Source: Absidia repens
Lineage: Eukaryota; Mucoromycota; Mucoromycetes; Mucorales; Cunninghamellaceae
Assembly (NCBI GenBank): GCA_002105175.1
Contig: MCGE01000038.1
Location: 62,001 to 126,000, forward strand
Length of the DNA stretch: 64,000 bases
Direction: 5' to 3'
Part shown: positions 1-14,340 of the stretch, in pieces
How the letters are laid out: each line of letters starts with the position of its first letter
How positions within the stretch are numbered: position 1 is the stretch's first letter
Notes under the pieces: model-generated
Database searches by the model: none
What the model was told of the DNA's origin: nothing
What the model saw: only the letters and a program-made list of their open reading frames with translations
Translations under genes and position numbers: made by a program

Positions 1-375
1 CCAGCAACCGGTGATGTTTGTTTGTCTCTTTTGTTCATCTCTGTTGACAGCCCGGTAAGCATCTGAAAGTAGAACCCCCAAAAAAAAAGGCATTCTCACT
101 TATCACTTCTGCCTTTTTATCCTTTAGAGCTGTACATTGCTCTTGTCTTTTTTCTTCATCTCTGTTTACAACCCGGTAAGTATCTGAATGTATACCCCCC
201 CAAAAAAAGGCATTCTCACATATCACTTCTGCCTTTTCTTCATTTCTGTTTACAGCCCGGTAAACATCTGAATGTAGAACCTCCCCCCAAAAAAAAAGGC
301 ATTCTCACTTATACTTGTCTTTTTATCCTTTAGAGCTGCACATTACTTTTGTCATCTTTTGTGAAGAATAACTAG
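1..375 (+). CDS. Possible 3' end of an unrecognised gene with a duplicated exon
   Basis: This is a tentative reading. Three phase-0 exons (1-54, 128-175, 334-375) join through GT...AG introns (55-127, 176-333) into one open frame ending in TAG at 373-375. The 48-nt second exon resembles the end of the first: both read roughly LLxFISV(D/Y)xP before CCG|GTAAG. The third exon begins with the same SCTLLLS as the second. The 5' end would lie outside the window. I do not recognise the peptide. The same sequence is part of a tandem repeat (see next entry), so the splice sites may simply have been copied with the repeat and never be used. Phase symmetry and the open frame are the only support. Confidence 0.2.
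38..345 (+). repeat. Tandem repeat of about 120 bp, about 2.5 copies, carrying splice-like sites
   Basis: Copies of the motif 'CTGTTTACAGCCCGGTAAG' and its variants begin near 41, 161 and 246. Each is followed by a run of C and A, then GGCATTCTCAC. Copies 1 and 3 go on to TTTTATCCTTTAGAGCTG; copy 2 lacks about 35 bp of this part. Each unit holds a 3'-splice-like string (TTTACAG or CCTTTAG) and a 5'-splice-like string (GGTAAG or GGTAAA). Confidence 0.75.
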
Positions 376-710
376 AAGGTAAGAAAACTGGGTGGTGAAA
401 CATCATTACGTGTCGCTTTTTCACACATACTAAGTTTTTCATATCCTTTTTTCTCGTAGACCAAGTTTTTTTTCTTTTTCTTTTTTTACAGTAGATATGA
501 CTCGGTTCCCTTGTACAACATTACAAATATTTCCCAAGAGGTAAGGTAATTGAACGAACAAAACATTACCTTCAACAAAACAGTACACTCATACTATTCT
601 CTTATAGCACAACTTCCCCTGCTTCATACTGAAATGTTGCTGCGTCTGAGGTGATAATGGCATATCTTTGCTTCTGTTGGAGGAAGCTCCCTCAGAAGCT
701 ATTTAGTAGT

Positions 711-749
<39 letters not shown>

Positions 750-994
750 TTAAGTATGTAGAACATAGTATGTAGTATGTAGTATGTAGTATCTCTTCTT
801 TACTTTGTAGTATAGTTGGTATTCGTTGTATTTTATTATTATTGTTATTATTTGTATGTAGTATTGATAGTATCGTTATTATTACGTTTGAATAAAAGAA
901 GCCCTGTTTGTTGACCCAATTATATGAATGTATGGAAGCTATAGTATTGATGTCAAGGAGTGTGTATTTCAAATGAGTCATCGTATCAGTCCGT
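376..994. other. Spacer with 36-nt poly(T) and TAGTATG microsatellite
   Basis: No gene could be supported. The stretch holds an uninterrupted T run at 713-748, followed by a short TAGTATG repeat (about 765-792). A splice-like pair (TTTACAG at about 484-490 and GAG|GTAAGG at 538-543) encloses a 49-nt open segment, but it does not join convincingly to the stretches around it. Confidence 0.5.
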
Positions 995-1106
995 ATATAC
1001 CCTTGTATCGTCCAATAAGTGACCATCATAAACCCGTTTATACCCTTGTATCGTCCAATAAGTGATCATCATAGACCTGTAAATACTCATTTATCGTCCA
1101 ATGACA
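995..1106 (+). repeat. Three degenerate direct repeats with a 44-bp period
   Basis: Copies of TATACCCTTGTATCGTCCAA begin at about 995 and 1039. A third, more diverged copy (AAATACTCATTTATCGTCCA) begins at 1081. They have no spacer structure of the CRISPR kind. Confidence 0.7.
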
Positions 1107-1137
1107 TTGTCCATTATGAGAAAAATATAGACGAGGA

Positions 1138-1281
1138 TCAATCAATATTTTATTGATTTTATTGATTGAATTATTGATTAAAATTGATAGATTTATAAGA
1201 AGTCAATCAATATTTTAAATATTGATTGAACCTTATTTTAAGCCCTGAATCAATCAATAATCAATCAATAAAATCAATTTT
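1138..1281. repeat. AT-rich nested inverted repeats (ATTGATTGA palindromes)
   Basis: Position 1203-1229 is a perfect inverted repeat, with 13-bp arms (TCAATCAATATTT) around one base. A larger inverted repeat pairs 1152-1169 with 1261-1278 over 18 perfect bases. Together they could form a cruciform or a long hairpin. It lies about 70 bp upstream of the tRNA gene, a common insertion zone for mobile elements, but no element boundary is visible. Confidence 0.7.
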
Positions 1282-1348
1282 TTTTTCCGCTGTGTGCCGC
1301 TCTAAAAACGTGTTTCTTATATTAGATTTTAAGTGAAAAGCCACAAAT

Positions 1349-1421
1349 GGCCTCGTAGCGAAATGGATATCGCGTCAGACTTCGGATCTGAAGGTTGTGG
1401 GTTCGAGTCCCATCGAGGTCG
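1349..1421 (+). tRNA. tRNA-Arg (anticodon UCG), intronless
   Basis: This 73-nt cloverleaf reads codon CGA. The acceptor arm is GGCCTCG/CGAGGTC with one G-U pair and discriminator G. The D stem is GCGA/TCGC. The anticodon stem is TCAGA/TCTGA around the loop CTTCGGA, giving anticodon TCG. The T arm is GTGGG-TTCGAGT-CCCAT. A TTTT Pol III terminator follows at 1427-1430. There is no intron, and CCA is not encoded, as is normal for a nuclear eukaryotic tRNA gene. Confidence 0.95.
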
Positions 1422-2013
1422 TTATCTTTTGCCGAGAAAATCTTTTCTTTTATTAGTTTTTTTAATTTTGGATGTCTAAGACTGTAAAGATTTGTGGGTT
1501 TGTTAAGAAACAGCGTATTTTCACTTTTTTACATACCTTTATCGTCATTGATGCTGTGGCCTTTGTTATGGCTGTTTTTATAACTAGATACCGAATAGGT
1601 TTTGTTTAATAGTAATATTTGGTAGACCTAGAATAGTTTCTTGCACCAAATGTATAAGGCAGGTAAGATTTTTGATCTATTTTCCTGATGAGTGTCAAGG
1701 ATGATTTTTCTCTTGGGCGGAACTTGAATAATTTGGTTCCTGGCGGAGTTTCACAAATGAGAATACTAGGTATGATTTGTATCAATGATGTTGATGATAA
1801 TAAGTAGTGAGCACCAGAACTTTTGTAGATAAAAGTCCAACTTCATAAAATAAAATAAGTAAAGGTTTTGACCTAAGTTGGCTCAATAAAATAAAAAGAG
1901 GTTTCCATAACAAAGTAGAAACAAAAGATAATTTGGTGGTTAAAAAAAACCATTTGTACTATACTTATATGATCGATATTTTTTTTTTTTTTTTTTTTTT
2001 TTTTTGTAGTTGA
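1422..2013. other. Spacer downstream of tRNA-Arg
   Basis: AT-rich sequence with the tRNA terminator at its start and a T run of about 27 nt at 1979-2005. I see no gene in it. Confidence 0.5.
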
Positions 2014-2220
2014 TTGACTCTAATTCATTTGCATTCCCCAATCAACCAACTGATTGACGTTGAAAAGGTCACCGGCAATGGCGCCGGCCGTGTCGTCGAG
2101 ACTGGTTGGTTGGTACGCCGATACCTTGTTCTCCAAAAAGCATCAAGATACCTATATGTCAACTTTTTGGACTGATCAAATGGAAGTCGCTGTTATGAAT
2201 CATATTTGCAGAGAAGTGAG
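2014..2220 (+). pseudogene. Frameshifted coding relic of unknown family
   Basis: A GC-richer island in AT-rich DNA. The first part is open in one frame (...DVEKVTGNGAGRVVETGW), the second in another (...YADTLFSKKHQDTYM...). They join exactly where TTGG is tandemly duplicated (about 2103-2110); removing one TTGG would restore a single frame, which points to a decayed gene copy. A GTATG donor-like string follows directly at 2221. A shorter alternative is a genuine start at ATG 2078 giving a tiny exon. I do not recognise the protein family. The next 470 bp, up to the aminopeptidase gene, are AT-rich; an A-rich open frame at 2373-2585 is not convincing as coding sequence. Confidence 0.35.
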
Positions 2221-2696
2221 GTATGAATTGTAGAAAGATAAGATGGCTGGTTAAGTATGAGATAGTTTTATCTTGTCTTGGTCTCTGTTTTTACTTCATT
2301 TGATAACAAATGGCACTTTATAGCTAAACATTCTTTTCTTATTATTATTTATTTTACGTAACTTGTCAGATTATGTATTGTGTGAAATACTGTAAGAACA
2401 TTATGTTTTCGGAAACAGAAATAATACCAGCAAGGAAATATGTATTTCTTTTGATAAAAAATGGACAAAAAAGTAACCAGTGTATTACAGCACAAAATGC
2501 AGCAGAAGTACAAGAAGCACAAATGAAGTATATAGTAATAAGGGATCAAAAAAGAAATCAAGCAAAATTTTTGACAGAAACCTAATATGGCAATATCGAC
2601 CAAAACTAGATTATGGGCAAGCACCGTGTTTCAAAGCCAGACAAACTTCGTTTCTTCCGCATTTCTTTTTTATTTTATTTTTTTGTGGCCAAAAAA

Positions 2697-5600
2697 ATGA
2701 ACCGTTCTTCTTCTTCTTATTTCAAATACTTTGTTTGGCTTTTATTTCCTATTTTTGGTGCATACTTACTATATCCATATATGATGGCCTCTGAACAACA
2801 ACAACAACAACAACAACCGCGTCAAGTACTACCTACAAATGTAAAACCTAACCACTATGATTTGTGGTTAAAGCCTCATTTGGACACCTTTGTGTTTGAA
2901 GGTCGTGTGAAAGTCAAGTAAGTCTACCTTTTCTTTTATTATGATTGCTTTGTGTTTATGTATGAAGAATTTTCAAACAAATACTTTTGGTATTGTATGT
3001 TGCTGTTAGCTTGGATGTCATTGAATCGACACGCGTCATCACTTTGAACACCCACGAAATCAAGATTCTTTCAGCTACTCTTGGTTATGATGATGAAACG
3101 TAGGTAACAAAACAAATTAAACATACAAATAGATAACGTGCTAATGACCCACTACCCTCACAATTCATCGTTTTATCTAGCCTTTCATCAGCGGATATAT
3201 CGTATGACCCAAAGAAAACCACTGCCAGTCTGACCTTCTCTGGTACTGTGCCTGCTCATTCTCAAGCTTTACTGGATATAACCTTTGAAGGTATCCTCAA
3301 TGACCAAATGACTGGGTTCTATCGTTCTTCTTATAAGGATGACCAAGGAAATACAAAGTAAATTTTGCTTGCAAGGAACTCTTTATTTGTGGGAAACTTA
3401 CTTTTTTTTTTCTTTCTTGTAGATACTTGGCTACTACTCAATTTGAACCGACTGATGCCCGCCGTGCATTTCCTTGCTGGGATGAGGTAAGACCAACCCT
3501 GGAAAAAACATCAATGTGTATATTCATTACATTGATTTATCTTTTTATATAGCCTTCTTTGAAAGCGACATATGATATCACCCTAGCGGTGCCTACTGAA
3601 TTGACTGCCTTATCGAACATGAACGTCATTGATGAAGAAAAGCTCAAGGATGATGAAAAGTGGAAACAAGTCAAGTATGCCACGACGCCCTTGATGAGCA
3701 CTTATCTTGTTGCCTTTGTGGTTGGTCCTTTTGAATACATCGAAGCTTTTACAACCGGTAAACACAATGGAAATCCTATTCAAACGCGTGTCTATACTTT
3801 ACCTGGCTCCAGTGAACAAGGTCGTCTCGCTCTTAACGTGGCCGTTGAAGCCTTGGAATTTTTCGCTGAGCAATTTGGGGAACCCTATCCTTTACCCAAG
3901 ATGGATATGGTGGCCATTCCTGATTTTGAATCCGGTAAGGAAAAACTTTCTTATTTCTTCATAATAGTAAACCATTAAGCAGTGATATTATTTATTTATT
4001 CTCCTTCATTTAGGTGCTATGGAAAACTGGGGTAAGATGACGTAGATATACAAAAAAAAAAAAAAAAAAAGAGCCACAGAAACTTGTACTGATACTTTTT
4101 TTCTTCTTCGAATAGGACTTGTTACGTATCGAAATGTTTATGTAAGTTTATGGGGTGAAAAAAAAGGGTAAATTGGTGAAACATAATCCTCATTTTTTTA
4201 TGTTATACCTGATTTGTAGTTACTTTTCGATGAAAAGGCATCATCAATTCAATTCAAGAAAAGTACCGCTTACGTCGTTTGTCACGAATTAGCACATCAA
4301 TGGTTTGGAAACTTGGTAAGAAAAACAAAATAGACTTACTGAGTTTGTATGAGAGTTAACTCGTGTGCAATTTTTTGTTTATACCAGGTGACCATGCAAT
4401 GGTGGAACGAGTTGTATCTCAATGAAGCATTTGCTACATGGGTGGGGTGGCTCGCCGTGGATCACATTTATCCGGAGTGGGACATTTGGACATCGTTTGT
4501 GAATGAAGACATGCCACGTGCTCTGAAGCTGGATGCATTACGATCTTCTCATGCGATTGAAGTGGACGTGGCCGACGCTTCGGAAATCCATCAAATCTTC
4601 GATGCCATCTCTTACGACAAGGGTGCCAGTGTAATTCGCATGCTTAGTTCTTGGCTTGGTGTGGATACATTCTTGGGTGGTGTCCGTCGTTATATTCAGA
4701 AGCACAAATGGGGAAATGCATCTTCAAACGACCTCTGGAACTCTCTTAGCGAAGAAGCTGGAATGGATGTTGCCAAATTTATGACCTTGTGGACAAAGCA
4801 CGTTGGGGTTAGTTAAAATAGCAAATAAGGAGGTGTTCTAGAATGGCAATTAAAAAAAAGGGGGGATGGGCTGGGGCGGTGGTGAAAGTGAATAATGGCC
4901 AAATTGAAACATGGCTTACTATTGTTGACGATTTATTTTTATTCACATCTTTTTTTTCTTAGTACCCTGTGTTAACTATCCAACCTTCTGGTCCCGACTC
5001 TATCAATGTAACACAATCGCGCTTCCTTTCAACTGGGGATTTAAATGCTCAAGATGAAGTGTAAGTTTTTTTTTAAAAAAAAGGGAGTTTGATAAGGAAA
5101 TACAACTGACATTTTTATTCTTCATTTTAATAGAACAACATGGTGGGTCCCACTTCATATGTTGTGTTCTGATGGTGATATCAAGCCCTATATTTTGACT
5201 GAACCTTCACAAACATTCCAAATACCGTCAGATGGATTATTCAAACTCAATGCAGGCCAAACAGCACTTTATCGGGTCCACTATCCTCAGGCTACAATTT
5301 TACGTTTGGCGGACCAAATCAAGCAACAAGACCAAGAATTGTTGGGCACGGCGGATCGGGTCGGGTTGATCAGCGATGTTGGCAGCTTGATGGTCAGTGG
5401 TGAACAGTCTACTACTGCCTTTTTGGAATTGGCTAGATCTTTTGAGCATGAAAAGGAATATTTGTAAGTATATGGACGATTCTCCCCCCAAAAAAACACA
5501 TTATTTTATTTATTAATATTAATATTTTATTTATTAGTGTTTGGTCTCAACTCGCCAGCCACATGAAGTCATTGATTAGCGCCTGGTATGAACAACCCAA

Positions 5601-6454
5601 GGAAGTCATGGATGGACTTTTATCCGTACGCAGGGAGCTTTTTGGTCCTTTGGCTGAACGATTAGGATGGGATGTTCGTGCAAATGAAAATGACCTGACA
5701 AACTTATTACGTGTGTTGGCCATTTCCAATGCCGGTTTATCCAAACATGAAGCTACCATTCAAGAAGCTAAGAAACGATTCTGGGCCTATGTGGAAGGTG
5801 ATAATGAAGTGCTACATCCCAATCTTCGTAGTACGGTATTCAACATTGTGCTTAGTGAACTTACAAACAACAACGGCAACGATGATGAATTAACTCGCGC
5901 ATGGGAAGCTGTATTGACAATTTATCAAGACGAATCTCTTTCAAGTGACCAGCGATTGATGGCACTGGTGGCATTGGGCTACACTCGTGACGCCGCATTG
6001 ATTGAACGTTACCTCGCCATGGCGTCGGATGAAAGTCAAGTACGATCTCAAGATGTTATTTATATTTATTCAAGGTAAAGGAAATCCGACTGTGATTATT
6101 ATCTATATGTAGAAAGATATGGTTGACTGATTCATTGGTTTCTTTATTTTTCGGTATAGACTCGGTGACAGTGTTGAAGGTAGAGACCGCCTTTACAAGT
6201 ACTTTGTCGACAACTTTGATAAACTCCACGTCAAGTTTAGCAAAAACATCTCCATGTTTGGCAATATTGTCCAATCTACCGTCCAGGGATATGCATCCTT
6301 TGATAAATTGAAGGTAATCAAGGAATTCTTCAAGGACAAGGATACCAAAGAGTACGCTCGACCGCTTCAACAATCATTGGAATCTATACATGTCCGTGCA
6401 AAATGGGTGGAACGGGATAGTGACAGTGTACGTACTTGGATCTTGTCTCAATAG
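2697..6454 (+). CDS. M1-family zinc aminopeptidase (13 exons, about 917 aa)
   Basis: Removes N-terminal residues from peptides (gluzincin family, like yeast Ape2/Aap1). Exons: 2697-2917, 3010-3099, 3181-3357, 3423-3486, 3553-3934, 4014-4031, 4116-4141, 4220-4315, 4388-4807, 4963-5060, 5134-5463, 5538-6074, 6160-6454; all join in frame. Visible motifs are the exopeptidase signature GAMENWG (about 312-318, largely on the 18-nt exon), zinc-binding HELAHQW (348-354) and the third zinc ligand E371 in NEAFATW, 19 residues after the second His. An ERAP1-like C-terminal domain follows. Start at 2697 gives a hydrophobic segment (about residues 9-28) before a polyQ run, suggesting a type II membrane anchor. 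Starting at ATG 2781 or 2784 would give a soluble cytosolic form; ATG 2613 is also in frame. AATAAA lies at 6526-6531. Confidence 0.93.
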
Positions 6455-7781
6455 ATAGTTATTTATAGTATAGTATTATGGTTAGTATTGGTTAATGATA
6501 TATTGCCATTTGGTGTTATTTTTTGAATAAATATATGTTTTTTTTTTTTTTTTTTTTTTTGTGGGCTATGCGCATGCTTTTTGTAAATATGAACTTTTGT
6601 GCATCTTCTATTGAACGATTATGCTGGTGAAAAACGGAAAGTGTACCTGATGGGTCAATAGAGGTATATGTGTATGTGTATGTATGTCTCTCTATGTGTG
6701 CGTTATTATGTATAATCCTTTATGATATGTCGGGTGATGGCGATATAAAAAACGACAGTTGTTGGTAAGCTGAGTGTCTTCTACTTCAATAAATCATAGT
6801 TTCTTGGTATTTTTGTGAAAGGTGAAGGTATTTTTCTTCGATGCGATGGTGATGATGATTATAACAGCTGGAAAAATATCAAACTGCATGAAGATGTATG
6901 TGTGGGGTGGGGAAGTTAAAGCTGTCGAAGAAAAATAAAAGTACGCAGGGGCCAGTTTGACGGGGTCACTTAGGGTGACTGGATAATAAATAAAAAAGGA
7001 AAGGGAAGGTAATTGATGAAAAGTGGGGCTAATCGTTTCAAACACACTATGATGATAGACCTGGTCAGATATATCAAATATACCGAGTGGAATTTTTTTT
7101 TTATTTTTTATTTTTTATTTTTCTCAGTAAAACGTAATATGGTGTGGGAATTTGATCCATAAGAATGGGTTGCTCTATAATGTATAATAAAAGAAAAACA
7201 TCTAAAAAGGTGGGGGACATATTATGAAATATCATATATAAGGTTGGACAGATATGATAAATAATTATTATCATTAATGTGTGGGAAATAAACATGTCCT
7301 CTTGTGTCAAAAAAGAAATGTAAAAAATAAAATAAAATAAAAAACCCTTTCATGATTTTTGTACAACCCTTAGATTTCGCGCACTGATCGAGAATAAGAC
7401 GTACTATTGGTGAGTCAAAAAAAAAGAGAGATTTTTATTTTCTAAATTTGTTTCTACTATGTATATAAAAGGGGTAATGTCTGTGTATAAGCTAAAGGGA
7501 AGAACAGTTTGATATATATATAAAACTTTGTCATAGGCATATAAAAAAGGGAGGGGAGAAGCATAAAACTTGTATGTAAAATAAAATAAAATCTAAACTA
7601 TAAAAAAGTGGGGACATATATAAAAACTATAAGCTGTTTAAAAATAAAACTAATACTACTAATAAAAAAAGGGGGGAATCATTGGTAAAGTATATATACA
7701 GGAGACAAATTGTAACGCCAACCAGTTTGAGTGAGACTGACAGTGAGCAAGTAAATAAGTGAAAATCATCCTATTTGTTGT
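6455..7781. other. 3' flanks of two convergent genes
   Basis: Holds the aminopeptidase 3' UTR (AATAAA 6526-6531, T run after 6538), a GTATGT microsatellite near 6670 and AT-rich sequence. The 3' end of the minus-strand zinc-finger gene lies at the right edge. No further gene is seen. Confidence 0.5.
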
Positions 7782-11384
<3,603 letters not shown>

Positions 11385-11530
11385 ATGCCAGGGTTTGAAG
11401 CGACCCGAGTCCTTGAGCAAAATCTGAATATAAAATTGACCGATTCTTGGATTGACAGCTTCAAGCGGGAACTGAAATCCGAGACTTCATCAATAGTTCC
11501 TGGAACGAGTTTCTCTCATTTTTCAGTCTT
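11385..11530 (+). other. Possible coding relic, weakly RMI1-like
   Basis: From ATG 11385 about 45 codons have protein-like composition, including LEQNLNIKLTDSWIDSF. The spacing of hydrophobic and Trp residues recalls the N-terminal helical domain of RMI1 (DUF1767), but this is only my impression of a pattern. The frame then degrades; a different frame stays open from about 11530 to 11655, so if it was ever a gene it is now broken. No upstream exons were found. Confidence 0.2.
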
Positions 11531-11639
11531 CTTAAAATTGAACATGGTTCTAATGTCTCCACTTTGTATATCATTAACCTGAATTTGGGTGATCTATTCT
11601 TCAATCAATTATATGTAAAAATAACCTTCGCTTTGACTT

Positions 11640-12330
11640 TTCACCTCTCCACTATGACAGGTTCGATCTGTTTTTTTTTTTTAAATTTCATAGCGGTAAT
11701 CATACATTTCCGGTTTAGATTCAACTTCATAATGAAAAGTAAATCCAGGAACCACGTATTTTTTTGCATAATGGGCCCCAAAATAATGCTTACTGGCCCA
11801 CACTTGACGCATCTGGATTCCTTTCCATGGTAGTCAGTTTTTCAAATTCAAACACCGCGTTTTTTTCTATCCTGGTCCTCTTTTTTTTTTTCTCACACTC
11901 TCTCTCTTTCTTTGCTTTTTCCTTTTTTTTTTTTTTTTACCCTTCACCATTCAACTCCTTTGAGGTTATGGTGATCTTAGATTAGCGTCAGGACTAGTTT
12001 AGAAGGGTTTTCAGGACAGGGATTACAAGATGCATGGGGAAACCCTTTCATTTTAGATTCAGGATTAAGGCCTACCGTTAGATTAGATTTCATCCTGGAT
12101 TAGTGTCACGGAAACCTTTATTAGTTAAGCTTGATCTTTGTCATTGTTTATACCTACTTTTAAATAAAGTATGCTTTGTCTTTTTACATTAGTCTCTCTC
12201 GTATGTTGTGTTTGTCTTATGCTTTAGATCTCTTCCCTTTTTAGATATTTGTTGACCAATCCAGTTTATGTTTATACATCAATCGTATATACTCTCTTTT
12301 TGTTTATTCATAGTCGTAGTTACTCTATTA
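11640..12330 (-). repeat. Dispersed repeat family, copy R1 (inverted)
   Basis: Reverse-orientation copy of the family described under R2. The shared core (GGGGAAACCCTTTCATTTT) is at 12036-12054. It is flanked by GGTTATGGTGATC, GACTAGTTTAGAAGGG and the AATAAA-containing part near 12160. Left of the core lie a pyrimidine-rich tract (11880-11945) and a degenerate CACGTA box (11751). The right end is diverged and its limit is uncertain. Confidence 0.65.
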
Positions 12331-13079
12331 GATCCATCGAATATAGTGCAACCTCCTCTTTTTGTATGATACATTATGGTATGAATTTATTGTTATCCAA
12401 AAATTTCAACAAAAGTTGATCACTAGCTGTCATTCAGAAATGGCTTTGTTACGGCTTGAAGGTCGATTTTTGGACTATCAGCATCACTTCAACAGTCGGT
12501 GCTCCATTCTCAAAGTGCCGCCGCCATCTGTTGTGCAAGTGGCAATTTTTCAGTGAGGGATGTTAGATGATGATGTTTTCTTAAAAAAAAAGGGAAGGTT
12601 GGGTTTCAAGCAACTGAAATTGTATTCACAGTTCACTCTATAAAGAGGAAGACATAGCTGGCTGTACAAAAGTGCATAGCACTTTGTACCTTGTCATATC
12701 ACAATCGACTCTGATACATATACTACATCATATTATAGATCCATTCTACAGTAAAGTACTGTACAGTACTATACAGTATCGTCTATACAGGGATTATCAG
12801 TTCAGTATTCGCAAATCCCCGTAATTTTGCAGTCTAGCAACCGACCCCCGACTCAACTTAATTCAGTTTGGCTTCTCTTTCTTTTTTATTATATCATGCG
12901 GAAAGAAATAAAAATATAACGAACAGAATGTATACAGTATGTCCAGTCTAGCAGATGTTCCACTGTTGACATGATCCAAGTTAATTAATATGAATGGTAA
13001 AACTGGTATAGGACCCGTTTCATATCAAATAAACTAGAACCGACAAAACGGTCGCTATGTTTCTGGAATGGGAATGGGG
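12331..13079. other. Spacer between facing repeat copies, with a 16-bp palindrome
   Basis: Contains the perfect palindrome AGTACTGTACAGTACT at 12755-12770 and several related ACTGTA strings. An open frame at 12362-12556 has no recognisable product. Parts may belong to the outer, diverged ends of the repeats on either side. Confidence 0.4.
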
Positions 13080-14340
13080 AAGTTATCATGTATAAGCTAG
13101 AAAATACTGAAGAAATCCTCTTTAGCGATAGTTGCGCGCACAGCACGACGTACATTTATTAAATGATTGATCGAACAGAAATATTGCTATTTTTTGATAG
13201 TAAATGGACCTAAGGTTCTCCACCAATTTCTGGCGCATAGGGTGGGGAGGAAGTAGTCAGAGTTGGTGAATTAAGGAGCAAGTGTTTAGGGGAACATTTA
13301 CAAAACAGTTAAAATAGTGACATCGCTTATTATACTGCGGGTCAGAGTATCGGTAATAGAAGGGACATATTTTATTGAAATATAGTAGTAACTATCAAAA
13401 CGAATGGAAAGGGCTTCAGTTCAACAAAGCGTTGAATGGAGAAATCTACTGGAGGAATATGAAGGAGATAAGAATGAGATTTGCAGAATGAACAGCACTA
13501 ATCTAAAGGGATGACTTCAAAATGGGAATGAATAGATTATGCAAGGCAAGAGGCAGCCAAGAGGCAGGTAAGAGGCATATCTTTTATTGAAGATGGTAAA
13601 AAGAGAAATCCCTTGTACAGAACATGAAAGAGACTAATGGGTCATTTTTCATTGAAACATGTAACAAAACGACATATTTTATTCAGAAGTAGATACAAAC
13701 TATGGACAAACTGATACTAAGCTAAGCTAATGAAAGCTCTAAAAAGCCAACTAATGTTGGTTCTAATCCTGAATCCAAAATGAAAGGGTTTCCCCATGCA
13801 TGTTAATCCCTGAGCTGAACCCCCTTCTAAACTAGTCCTGACACTAATCTATGATCACCATAACCTCATAGAAGTCAAATGATGAAAAAAAAAAGAAAGA
13901 AATGAAAGAAAGAGAGCGCAAAAAAAAAATAATTAGGTGTAAATAAAAACCATATGCGCGGGATTTAAATTGGCTATTTTTTTGGTGGATACAAAAAAAA
14001 GAAACCTCTTTTTTTTTTCCATAGCTGTCAACCAACACCAAACAACAACATCAACATGAAGGTTCTCTTCTTATGGTTGTAACGACTACCATCAACATTA
14101 TGGTTATTCTCTTCTATTGATACTTTTGCTGGAACAATTCGGCCTAGTAACCCTCACTGTTCATACTGTACAATGCTTTGGTGTTCGCCATTTGGATTGG
14201 GCCTAGTTTATCTGATTTTTAGATATGCGTCATAATATTACAATTAGACCAGTTTAATTTAGTTGACAGAGTTTATATGTCTTTCTGAATAAAGTGTCCA
14301 GCCTATTTCCTTTTTACATCGTCTCTAGGATGCCTAGTTT
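13080..14340 (+). repeat. Dispersed repeat family, copy R2
   Basis: One of the fuller copies. Shared landmarks in order: GGGTCAGAG (13340), GGGACATATTTTATTGAA (13361), AACAGCACTAATC (13490), TTTTATTGAAG (13582), AGAGACTAATGGG (13629), ACATATTTTATTCAGA (13672), ACAAACTATGGAC (13696), the core AAATGAAAGGGTTTCCCC (13778-13795), CTAGTCCTGACACTAATC, ATCACCATAACCTCAT, a purine-rich tract, then GCGCGGGATTT. No long open frame. The same order recurs in R3, R4, R5 and, in part, R6-R8. Confidence 0.8.

Noticed and set aside
995..1106. CRISPR-like spaced repeats
   Set aside because: Only three degenerate direct repeats without unique spacers, in a eukaryotic genome.
2373..2585. 70-codon open frame upstream of the aminopeptidase
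   Set aside because: A-rich codons unlike the neighbouring genes; no motif and no convincing join to the relic at 2014-2220.
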